Part shown: positions 1-5,734 of the stretch, in pieces
How the letters are laid out: each line of letters begins with the position of its first letter
Position numbering within the stretch: position 1 is the stretch's first letter
Origin: an uncultured Oscillospiraceae bacterium
GTDB lineage: Bacteria > Bacillota > Clostridia > Oscillospirales > Oscillospiraceae
Assembly (NCBI GenBank): GCA_900751035.1
Contig: CAADSF010000023.1
Coordinates: 1 to 9,475, forward strand
Direction of reading: 5' to 3'
Length of the DNA: 9,475 nucleotides
Position numbers and translations under genes: made by a program
Notes under the pieces: generated by a model
Told to the model about the DNA's origin: nothing
What the model saw: only the letters and a program-made list of their open reading frames with translations
Databases searched by the model: none

Positions 1-2
1 GG

Positions 3-37
3 CAGTTTTTCGAACTTTAAAAAAGTTCGAAAAACTG
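3..37. repeat. perfect 16-bp inverted repeat (AT-rich hairpin)
   Basis: Positions 3-18 (CAGTTTTTCGAACTTT) are exactly complementary to 22-37, leaving a 3-base AAA loop. Because it is symmetrical it could fold in transcripts from either strand. It lies at the very left edge, so the gene it may serve as a terminator is outside the window. It could also be one end of a repeated intergenic element. The hairpin is certain; its function is not. Confidence 0.6.
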
Positions 38-50
38 GTTGATTGAACGC

Positions 51-73
51 GAAGGGGGCTCTTTGCCCCCTTC
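51..73. repeat. 9-bp GC-rich hairpin
   Basis: GAAGGGGGC (51-59) pairs perfectly with GCCCCCTTC (65-73) around the loop TCTTT. Neither strand has a proper T-run directly after it, so it is not a classical intrinsic terminator. It is the second of three hairpins packed into the first 151 bases. Confidence 0.5.
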
Positions 74-129
74 ACTCTTCCCCAGCTGCTCTGTCGTCCA
101 ACTGCTTTTCGTGGTTTTTGACAGTCTCA

Positions 130-151
130 AAATCCGCCGCAAGGCGGATTT
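130..151 (-). terminator. probable terminator of the DNA-repair operon
   Basis: AAATCCGCC (130-138) pairs with GGCGGATTT (143-151) around a four-base loop, about 40 bases downstream of the HD-domain gene's stop codon. On the minus strand the stem ends in ATTTTG, a weak T-tract. The position fits the end of the three-gene operon, but the short T-run makes this only a moderate terminator. The stem may instead belong to the hairpin array that fills 1-151. Confidence 0.45.
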
Positions 152-192
152 CTTTCAACATATCTCCAATTTTCACAGCCGGTTCGGCGGCC

Positions 193-684
193 TCAGCCCT
201 GCAGATAAATGCTGTCCAGCAGGTGAGTGCCTGAGGCGGTGCGGAACACGCGCCGGCGGAAATTTTCGATGGCGGAGCGCGAATGGCCCTGCTCGTCTGC
301 GTTGACGAGATAGTCCGCTTCCAGCAGGATCTGGTGGTCGATGCCGCCGATATCCGTATAGGTATGATGGTGCGCGGCCAGCCACGAAATGCGCTCTACA
401 TCGGCCCGCGCAGCGGGCAGGTCTGCGAAAAACGCCTCTACCAGCGCCGGACTTTCCATCTCCTGATGCTTGCCGTCGGTGTCGCCGTATTTCTCCCGGC
501 ACAGCGGGCAGGCAATGTCGTGGATCACCGCGGCAAGCTCCAGCACCTCCTGCGTGTGCCCGTCCAGCCCCTCCAGCTCGCCGATGGTCTTCGCCATGGC
601 CCAGACCTTGAGGAAATGGTTGACGTCATGGCGATTGCCCTTGTAGAATTCGGTCATCTTTTGAATGGCGGTTGAAACGACCAT
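193..684 (-). CDS. HD-domain phosphohydrolase
   Basis: A 163-residue soluble protein of the HD superfamily, metal-dependent phosphohydrolases acting on nucleotides or phosphoesters. Visible metal-site candidates are His19 and His23 in an RHDVNHFLKV motif, the diagnostic His55-Asp56 in AAVIHDIACP, His105-His107 in AAHHHTYTD, and Asp124 in LLEADYLVNADE. This is the usual H...HD...H...D order. The start ATG at 684 is chosen over upstream in-frame codons because GGAGGA lies seven bases before it. The gene begins 16 bases after the ogt stop, so the two are co-transcribed. The substrate cannot be read from sequence. Because it follows two alkylation-repair genes, a role in cleaning damaged nucleotides is a guess; a generic small HD hydrolase is the safe call. 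No transmembrane segment or second domain is seen. Confidence 0.88.
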   Translation of the reverse strand: MVVSTAIQKMTEFYKGNRHDVNHFLKVWAMAKTIGELEGLDGHTQEVLELAAVIHDIACPLCREKYGDTDGKHQEMESPALVEAFFADLPAARADVERISWLAAHHHTYTDIGGIDHQILLEADYLVNADEQGHSRSAIENFRRRVFRTASGTHLLDSIYLQG

Positions 685-700
685 ATGCGTTCCTCCATTT

Positions 701-1234
701 TTAAAGTGCGGTTCCTGTTTTCGGTACAAACCGGCCGTGCATATCGGTGTGCTCCAATTCCAGCAGCCTGACCTTCCGCGCGATGCCGCCGCCATAGCCG
801 GTGAGACTGCCGTTCGCACCCACGACGCGGTGGCACGGGATCATGAGCGAAATCGGATTGTGCCCTACCGCGCCGCCGACCGCCTGTGCGGACATCCTCT
901 CTGCGCCCAGCCGCTTCGCGGCCTCGGCAGCGAGCTGGCCGTAGGTCATGGTGCTGCCATACGGGATCGTCAGCATGAGCTCGCAGACCAGCCTGCGGAA
1001 CGGCGTGGAATCATAGCGCAGCGGCGGCAGGAAGTCCGGCTCCCGCCCGGAAAAATATACATCCAGCCAGCGCTTCGCGTCCGCAAACAGCGGCTGCTCT
1101 TTTTTCTCGGTCCGCTCCGGCAGGATATTTCCGAAATACCGCTGTCCATTGAACCACAGACCGATGATCGCCTCCCCGTCGCAGGCCAGCGTGATGGGGC
1201 CGAGCGGGGACGCGTATTCTGTCGTATAAACCAT
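701..1234 (-). CDS. ogt: methylated-DNA--protein-cysteine methyltransferase (O6-methylguanine repair)
   Basis: A 177-residue suicide repair protein that moves the methyl group from O6-methylguanine (and O4-methylthymine) in DNA to its own cysteine. The active site is PCHRV at residues 133-137, with acceptor Cys134. The preceding AVGGAVGHNPI helix-loop and the following GSLTGYGGG match the family's C-terminal DNA-binding and active-site domain. Residues 1-70 form the variable N-terminal domain (SPLGPITLACDGEAIIGLWF). No Ada-type regulatory cysteine domain or AraC domain is present, so this is the Ogt type. ATG at 1234 is chosen because AGGAG lies just upstream; in-frame extension to 1330 would overlap the preceding gene. 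It begins 11 bases after the glycosylase stop, within the same operon. Length is normal and all key residues are intact. Confidence 0.96.
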   Translation of the reverse strand: MVYTTEYASPLGPITLACDGEAIIGLWFNGQRYFGNILPERTEKKEQPLFADAKRWLDVYFSGREPDFLPPLRYDSTPFRRLVCELMLTIPYGSTMTYGQLAAEAAKRLGAERMSAQAVGGAVGHNPISLMIPCHRVVGANGSLTGYGGGIARKVRLLELEHTDMHGRFVPKTGTAL

Positions 1235-1245
1235 ACTGCACGCTC

Positions 1246-1884
1246 CTATTTGCTTTTTTGCTTGTAATCCTTCATTTCTGGGATGGCTCCGCCTGACACG
1301 GCCCAGAGATACAGACTGGCTACGCTGCAATACGGGCTGAACCGCCGACGGTACTTCTCAAAGTGCTCGCGGCCAATCTCCCGGTGATGGTACACCATGC
1401 GCAGCCCACGCCGGATGGCAAGGTCGTCATAGCTGAATATATCCGGGCGCTGCAGACAGAACAGCAGGATCATCTCCGCCGTCCAGACGCCGATGCCCTT
1501 CAGACTGCTCAATGCCCGGATGGCATCGTCATCATTCATGTGCGCCACGGCGTCCAGGTCAAATACACCCGTATGGACCTTTTCGGCAAAGTCCGTGATG
1601 TACGCCGCCTTGCGGAACGTCATGCCAAGCGATTGGAGCTTCGGGACGCCTGCGGTCAGAATGGTTTCGGCATTGACCGCACCCAGCGCATCCTGACACC
1701 GGCACCATATCGTCGCCTGCGCTTTTGTCGAAATCTGCTGGCCGATGATGTGGTGTACAACGGATGAAAACAGGTCCGTATCCACCGCGCGGCTAATATG
1801 CCCGATGCGCTCGATTACTTCGCCGAGCCGCTTGTCCTTTTTGCGCAGACAGGAAAGCTCCTGTTCTCCGTATGTGAAATACAT
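1246..1884 (-). CDS. DNA-3-methyladenine glycosylase, AlkA-type (HhH-GPD)
   Basis: A 212-residue base-excision glycosylase that removes alkylated purines. The helix-hairpin-helix is LKGIGVWTAEMILLF at about 128-142, and the catalytic aspartate is Asp154 in FSYDDLAIRRGL, aligning with Asp238 of E. coli AlkA. The segment VVHHIIGQQIS (42-52) is the typical core helix of the family. It lacks the N-terminal beta domain of E. coli AlkA (282 residues), as in the shorter single-domain bacterial enzymes. The ATG at 1884 has a strong GGGAGG seven bases upstream; extension to 1944 would pass through the promoter region. It is the first gene of the operon with ogt and the HD gene, so base excision and direct reversal of methylation damage are co-expressed. 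No Ada-like regulator is in view. Confidence 0.93.
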   Translation of the reverse strand: MYFTYGEQELSCLRKKDKRLGEVIERIGHISRAVDTDLFSSVVHHIIGQQISTKAQATIWCRCQDALGAVNAETILTAGVPKLQSLGMTFRKAAYITDFAEKVHTGVFDLDAVAHMNDDDAIRALSSLKGIGVWTAEMILLFCLQRPDIFSYDDLAIRRGLRMVYHHREIGREHFEKYRRRFSPYCSVASLYLWAVSGGAIPEMKDYKQKSK

Positions 1885-1909
1885 CGCGCTGCCTCCCCCT
1901 CGTTTTGCA

Positions 1910-1938
1910 GTATTATTATACAGCAGCGAAGCGTGCAA
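1910..1938 (-). promoter_or_regulatory. candidate promoter of the alkylation-repair operon
   Basis: On the minus strand TTGCAC (1933-1938) is followed after 17 bases by TAATAC (1910-1915). A better -10 hexamer, TATAAT (1915-1920), overlaps it but has no good -35 at the normal distance. Either places transcription start a short distance upstream of the ATG at 1884, leaving a short leader with the ribosome site. An AT-rich promoter is clearly here; which hexamers are used is uncertain. Confidence 0.5.
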
Positions 1939-1990
1939 TGCCATCAGAAGATCTGACGGGGCGGCATTTTCATACGCGGAAGAAACTGGT

Positions 1991-2019
1991 TTGCATTTTC
2001 CGCTTGTTTCTGTTATGCT
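1991..2019 (+). promoter_or_regulatory. sigma-A-type promoter of the MATE transporter gene
   Basis: TTGCAT (1991-1996), a 17-base spacer, then TATGCT (2014-2019), preceded by TGT, which gives an extended -10. Transcription should start near 2026, about 47 bases before the GTG start. This is one of the best promoter matches in the window. It is divergent from the repair-operon promoter about 55 bases away. Confidence 0.7.
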
Positions 2020-2023
2020 TTAT

Positions 2024-2051
2024 ATACCGCGCTGTGTACGCGGTATTTTTT
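2024..2051 (+). promoter_or_regulatory. terminator-like hairpin in the MATE leader (possible attenuator)
   Basis: ATACCGCG (2024-2031) pairs perfectly with CGCGGTAT (2039-2046) around a 7-base loop, followed by a run of six T (2046-2051). The shape is that of an intrinsic terminator, but it sits at the predicted transcription start, between promoter and ribosome site. It could stabilise the 5' end of the mRNA, bind a regulator as DNA, or cause early termination. There is too little room upstream for an alternative anti-terminator fold if the start is at about 2026. Confidence 0.45.
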
Positions 2052-2072
2052 ACGTGAAGGGAAGGATGCGCT

Positions 2073-3431
2073 GTGGGCGGAAATACGCTGGATATGACGA
2101 AGGGAAGCGCGTGGAAGCTGATCGTACAGTTTGCCGTGCCGGTCTTCCTCAGTCAGGTGTTCCAGCAGCTTTACAATACGGCGGACGCGCTGATCGTCGG
2201 ACGGTTTCTGGGAGATGAGGCGCTGGCGGCCGTCAGTGCGTCCGGCCCGCTGATTTTCCTGCTGATCAGCTTTTTTACCGGCCTTTCCATGGGCGCAGGC
2301 GTGACCATCTCCCGCTATTTTGGTGCGGGCGACTATGACCGCGTTTCCAGAGCCATCCACACGGACGTGATGCTGGGCCTGCTCAGCGGCGTGATCCTGA
2401 CCGTGGCGGGCGTGTGGCTGACGCCGACGTTCCTGCGCTGGATGGGCACCGCGCCGGAGGTCCTGCCGGACGCAATTGCGTATTTCCGGTATTACTTCAT
2501 CGGCGTCCTGGCCGTCGTCATGTACAATATGTGCAAGAGCATCATGAACGCCCTCGGCGACAGCAAGCGGCCGCTCTATTATCTGATTATTTCGTCTCTG
2601 ACCAACATCGGGCTCGATCTTCTGTTCATCGGCGCATTCCATTGGGGCGTGTGGGCGGCTGCCGTCGCCACGACGATCTCGCAGGCCGTCAGCATGATTC
2701 TGTGCATGATCCATCTGATGAAGAAGGGTACGATCTATCAGCTTGAACTGAAAAAGCTGCACATTGACCGTGAAATGCTCGGTCAGATCATTCGCTATGG
2801 TCTGCCGTCCGGCGTGCAGAACTCCGTCATCGGCTTGGCGAACGTCATTGTCCAGTCCAACATCAATTCCTTCGGCAAGGTCGCCATGGCGGCCTACGGC
2901 GCGTACTCCAAGCTGGAGGGCTTTGCTTTCCTGCCCGTCACGAGCTTTACCATGGCGCTGACGACCTTCGTCGGCCAGAATCTCGGCGCCGGGCTTCACG
3001 ACCGGGCGAAAAAGGGCTCGCGCTTCGGCATCATCGCGTCTGTCGTCATTGCGGAGATCATCGGCGTGACGATGTATCTGCTTGCGCCGCAGCTTGTCGC
3101 GCTGTTCAGCCCCACGCCGGAGGTCGTCGAGCTCGGCACGCGCCAGATGCGCACGACGGCGCTGTTTTTCTGCCTGCTGGCCTTCTCGCACGCGATTGCG
3201 TCGATCTGCCGCGGCGCGGGCAAGGCCTTCGTGCCGATGGTCATCATGCTGCTGTTCTGGTGCGTCGTGCGGATCGCATATATCACCATCGTCATGGGCA
3301 TCGTCCACGAAATTCAGTATATCTACATGGCCTATCCCATCACGTGGTCGCTCAGCTCCATCGTCTATTTCCTCTATTACCACTTCTCCGACTGGGTCCA
3401 CGGCTTCGAAAAAAAGCCTGCAAAATCATAA
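2073..3431 (+). CDS. MATE family efflux transporter
   Basis: A 452-residue integral membrane protein with about 12 hydrophobic helices, the normal size and layout for a MATE antiporter that exports cationic drugs or metabolites in exchange for Na+ or H+. The N-terminal half opens with the family signature FQQLYNTADALIVGRFLG (about 30-47), preceded by MTKGS. The C-terminal half repeats the fold from about residue 245 (GLPSGVQNSVIGLAN) and contains GQNLGAG (301-307). The start is GTG at 2073, with GAAGGGAAGGA six bases before it. An in-frame ATG at 2094 is possible and matches where many homologues begin, but it has a weaker ribosome site. The gene stands alone, with its own promoter and a terminator at its stop codon. 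The substrate cannot be told. Confidence 0.95.
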   Translation: MGGNTLDMTKGSAWKLIVQFAVPVFLSQVFQQLYNTADALIVGRFLGDEALAAVSASGPLIFLLISFFTGLSMGAGVTISRYFGAGDYDRVSRAIHTDVMLGLLSGVILTVAGVWLTPTFLRWMGTAPEVLPDAIAYFRYYFIGVLAVVMYNMCKSIMNALGDSKRPLYYLIISSLTNIGLDLLFIGAFHWGVWAAAVATTISQAVSMILCMIHLMKKGTIYQLELKKLHIDREMLGQIIRYGLPSGVQNSVIGLANVIVQSNINSFGKVAMAAYGAYSKLEGFAFLPVTSFTMALTTFVGQNLGAGLHDRAKKGSRFGIIASVVIAEIIGVTMYLLAPQLVALFSPTPEVVELGTRQMRTTALFFCLLAFSHAIASICRGAGKAFVPMVIMLLFWCVVRIAYITIVMGIVHEIQYIYMAYPITWSLSSIVYFLYYHFSDWVHGFEKKPAKS

Positions 3432-3476
3432 AAAACCGCCATGCCCGGCTCAGCTTGCCGGGCATGGCGGTTTTTT
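3430..3476. terminator. bidirectional intrinsic terminator between MATE and the cob operon
   Basis: CCGCCATGCCCGGC (3436-3449) pairs perfectly with GCCGGGCATGGCGG (3457-3470) around a 7-base loop. It is flanked by six A (3430-3435) on the left and six T (3471-3476) on the right, so it works in both directions. The MATE stop codon (3429-3431) lies in the A-run and the cobC stop (3475-3477) in the T-run, so both convergent genes end inside one element. Confidence 0.92.
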
Positions 3477-4053
3477 ATAGCAGACCGATTTTCTGATAGC
3501 GATGCGCGGTCAGGTCGATCTGGTATCCGCCGCCGGGCTGCGGCTGCCAGTCGTAGCCGGACTTTTCCTCCTCCGGGAACAGCGCCTGCATGATCGTGAG
3601 CACGGTTCCGCCGTGTACGACGGCAAAAATATCCGCGTCCTGCGCACGCATCCGGGTAAGCGCGGATAAAACGCGCGTCTCGGCCTGCGCAAAGGATTCC
3701 CCGCCCGGCGGGACATTCCGGAACCAGTCGCCCGCCAGCCACGCCTCGTAATCCGGCTGGCCCTTGAGCTCGTCGTAGGACTTTCCCTCGAAAATGCCGA
3801 AGCTGATCTCGCGCAGCTCCGGCCAGACCGCGTGCGGCACCTCGCCGTAAATCAGGCGCAGCGTCTGTTCCGTGCGGAGCATTCCGCTCGTCAGAATGCG
3901 TTCGTTTCCGAGTGTGGGATACAGGCCGCCTGCGGCGGCCTCCCGCAGCGCCTCCTGCCCTGCCTCGCACAGAGGCAGATCGAGCGCCCCATAATACCAC
4001 CTGCGGACATTCCCCTCCGTCAGCCCGTGACGGATGAGTGTGAGACGCCTCAT
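3475..4053 (-). CDS. cobC: histidine phosphatase, probable alpha-ribazole phosphatase
   Basis: A 192-residue member of the phosphoglycerate-mutase-like histidine phosphatases. The phospho-accepting His9 is in LIRHGLTEGN (6-15). SGMLRTEQT and LREISFGIFEGKSYDEL follow in the usual order, and the second catalytic histidine is in VVHGGTVLTIM near the C-terminal third. The fold class is certain. The CobC assignment (removing the 5'-phosphate from alpha-ribazole phosphate or adenosylcobalamin phosphate) rests on its place as last gene after cobT, cobU and cobS, because the family is broad. ATG at 4053 overlaps the previous stop as ATGA, implying translational coupling. Upstream in-frame codons to 4149 lie inside the preceding gene and read as unrelated sequence. 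It ends in the shared terminator. Confidence 0.88.
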   Translation of the reverse strand: MRRLTLIRHGLTEGNVRRWYYGALDLPLCEAGQEALREAAAGGLYPTLGNERILTSGMLRTEQTLRLIYGEVPHAVWPELREISFGIFEGKSYDELKGQPDYEAWLAGDWFRNVPPGGESFAQAETRVLSALTRMRAQDADIFAVVHGGTVLTIMQALFPEEEKSGYDWQPQPGGGYQIDLTAHRYQKIGLL

Positions 4054-4421
4054 CGCTTCAGCTCCAGCGGAAGCCCGCAGAATATGCGCGTAACCGTGTC
4101 CGCCTGCGCGGCAAGCGCCGCGTTCATGCGCCCGACGGCCTCGCGCCATTCGCGCGTTTCCGCGTCCATCGGGACAACGCCGCAGGAAATGTCCTCGCAG
4201 ATCAGGATTTTCCCGCTGAGGTCAAGCCCGGCCAGCACGTCCGCAGGCTCCTTTCCTGCCCGGACGCAGGCGAGCGCGAAGCGCTCCAGATGCCGGAGGC
4301 AGCGAGCGGACAGCTCCAGCGCTTCTGTTTCGCAGGTGAAAATTTCCGCGTCCTGTATTCCATATGTTTTTTGCGCGTATGCCGTTTTTCCCTGATACGC
4401 GCCGCCGATGATCAGAACCAT
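4050..4421 (-). CDS. short CobU-like P-loop protein (truncated CobU paralogue)
   Basis: A 123-residue protein related to CobU, the adenosylcobinamide kinase/guanylyltransferase, which is normally about 180 residues. The N-terminal P-loop GGAYQGKT (6-13) is intact. The C-terminal half, with ICEDISCGVVP (74-84) then WREAVGRMNAALAAQAD (92-108) and IFCGLPLELK, lines up with the NEVGxGIVP...GRVNQRLAAAAD...SGIGVKIK end of Salmonella CobU. The middle is shortened and has no RIQxHxxxR motif, so the histidine that carries GMP in CobU is absent. It may keep only a kinase or nucleotide-binding role, or work with the 177-residue CobU encoded two genes upstream. The start has AAGGAG eight bases upstream, overlapping the cobS stop. 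It couples to cobC by ATGA. There is no frameshift or stop, so it is an intact short gene rather than a decayed one. Confidence 0.85.
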   Translation of the reverse strand: MVLIIGGAYQGKTAYAQKTYGIQDAEIFTCETEALELSARCLRHLERFALACVRAGKEPADVLAGLDLSGKILICEDISCGVVPMDAETREWREAVGRMNAALAAQADTVTRIFCGLPLELKR

Positions 4422-4433
4422 ACTGTGTTCTCC

Positions 4434-5204
4434 TTAAAAAATTGCCAGAATCAGAAGGGCGGACGCCTCGCCCAGCGTGATGGAAAAGCCCGCGATGTCG
4501 CCGGACATACCGCCTAAGTTTTTCTGGGCCAGACGGCAGGAAAGAATGGTCACAAGCCCCGCCCACGCGACGGCCAGCGCGCAGCTGGGCCGCGAAAACA
4601 GGAACACGAACACCGCCAGCATGACGGCAAGGTACATCCCAAGCAGGAGCTTTCGCTGCCGCTTCGTCTTTCCGGCCTTGAACGTGCCGGAATACTGGCT
4701 GGTTCGCATGGGCGCAAAGGTCTCCACAGCGACGCCCGCCATGCACCGCGTCACGACCGGAACGAGCAGCAGCGCCCGCCAGATGTACGAAAAGTCGCAG
4801 TCCGCCAGCGCCGCGAACGAGAACAAAAACAGCAAAATTGCGCATACGACCGCAAACGCGCCGACGCGCGAATCCTTCAGAATCTTCTGCCGCGTTTGAA
4901 GATCCCGCCGCGATAAGATTGCGTCGCAGCAGTCGAGGAATCCGTCCAGATGGAAAAAGCCCGTCACGAGAAACGGCAGTGCCGTCAAGAGCGCGGTGGC
5001 CAGAAATCCGGTAAACCGGAAATGCGCGAACAGGGCCGCGCACAGCGCCCAGAGTCCGCCCACAATCAGCCCCACCGGCGGCAGACACACGATCTGCCAC
5101 GGGCGCAGCGCATCGTCCCAGACCTTATACGGGCACGGGATCGCCAGATACGTCCCCCACGCCATCATCAATGCCGTCAGGGGCTTTTTGAGCTTGATTT
5201 TCAT
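4434..5204 (-). CDS. cobS: adenosylcobinamide-GDP ribazoletransferase (cobalamin synthase)
   Basis: A 256-residue integral membrane enzyme that joins adenosylcobinamide-GDP to alpha-ribazole (or its phosphate) to give adenosylcobalamin (phosphate), the last assembly step. The conserved metal-binding segment is GFFHLDGFLDCCDAILSRR followed by KILKDSRVGAFAV (about 82-116), equivalent to the family's HLDGLaDtaDG...MkDsriGafG. A second conserved loop near the C-terminus is MSGDIAGFSITLGE. Several hydrophobic helices span the rest, and length is normal. ATG at 5204 overlaps the cobU stop as ATGA. AAAGGAGG lies within the end of cobU, somewhat farther than optimal from the start. The stop overlaps the ribosome site of the next gene, so translation is probably coupled along this stretch. 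Confidence 0.96.
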   Translation of the reverse strand: MKIKLKKPLTALMMAWGTYLAIPCPYKVWDDALRPWQIVCLPPVGLIVGGLWALCAALFAHFRFTGFLATALLTALPFLVTGFFHLDGFLDCCDAILSRRDLQTRQKILKDSRVGAFAVVCAILLFLFSFAALADCDFSYIWRALLLVPVVTRCMAGVAVETFAPMRTSQYSGTFKAGKTKRQRKLLLGMYLAVMLAVFVFLFSRPSCALAVAWAGLVTILSCRLAQKNLGGMSGDIAGFSITLGEASALLILAIF

Positions 5205-5734
5205 CCGAAAAAACCTCCTTTATACCAGAATGGAACCGCGCAGCAAAGCTCCGCAGCGTTTTCGCACGCCGCAGCCAGCGCCCGGTCAAGCCGGGCCAGT
5301 CCCCGGCGGTAGCATTCCGTCCACGCGTCGTACTGCCCGCCGTCGGCGTAGATAAAATCGCTCACGAACACGCAGCAGCGCATCCGGCGGGAAACTTCCA
5401 GCAGCTCCGCCTCCAGACGCGCCGGAGCAGAAGCGTCCATCGTGCCGTCTGCGCGGAACATTTCGTTGGACAGCAGCGCCGTCACGCTGTCGAGCAGCAC
5501 CGCGCCGTCCGGCTCCATCTGCGAAAGCGAGGAGAGAATGTCCGTCCCGCATTCGACGGTCTGAAAGCCCATCCCCGCGCGGTTATCCAGATGGCGCTGA
5601 ATGCGCAGCCGGTCCTCGCCGTCGTGCGGGATCATGGTCGCCAGATAATAATGCGGCCCGCCCTGCGCACAGACAATCTGCTGTGCCAGCGAGGATTTTC
5701 CGTTTTTTGCGCCGCCGGAAAGAAAATAGTTCAT
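5201..5734 (-). CDS. cobU: adenosylcobinamide kinase/adenosylcobinamide-phosphate guanylyltransferase (divergent CobU)
   Basis: A 177-residue cytosolic enzyme of the CobU family, expected to phosphorylate adenosylcobinamide and then add GMP. The P-loop is GGAKNGKSS (7-15). LATMIPHDGEDRLRIQRHLDNR matches the CobU motif with the guanylylated histidine; His48 aligns with Salmonella His46. FQTVEC and LLDSVTALLSNEMF (80-93) match the next two conserved blocks. The final block is unusual: where CobU has NEVGxGIVP the protein reads SDFIYADGGQYDAW (125-138), and the tail ends in YKGGFFG. Length is normal. ATG at 5734 overlaps the cobT stop as ATGA, with only a weak AAAGGG upstream, so coupling is likely. 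A second short CobU-like gene downstream carries the missing motif. Confidence 0.9.
   Translation of the reverse strand: MNYFLSGGAKNGKSSLAQQIVCAQGGPHYYLATMIPHDGEDRLRIQRHLDNRAGMGFQTVECGTDILSSLSQMEPDGAVLLDSVTALLSNEMFRADGTMDASAPARLEAELLEVSRRMRCCVFVSDFIYADGGQYDAWTECYRRGLARLDRALAAACENAAELCCAVPFWYKGGFFG

Noticed and set aside
1944..1956. Short inverted repeat TCAGA-AGA-TCTGA between the divergent promoters as an operator
   Set aside because: Five-base arms are too short to distinguish from chance and no regulator gene is adjacent.
2013..3401. Long minus-strand frame of 462 codons opposite the MATE gene
   Set aside because: Its translation is rich in His, Asp, Arg and Gln with no domain, while the plus-strand frame is a clear MATE transporter. 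It is the antisense shadow of that gene.
4222..5100. Minus-strand frame of 292 codons overlapping cobS and the short CobU-like gene
   Set aside because: It is out of frame with both genes, has no motif, and both true genes have ribosome sites and conserved residues.
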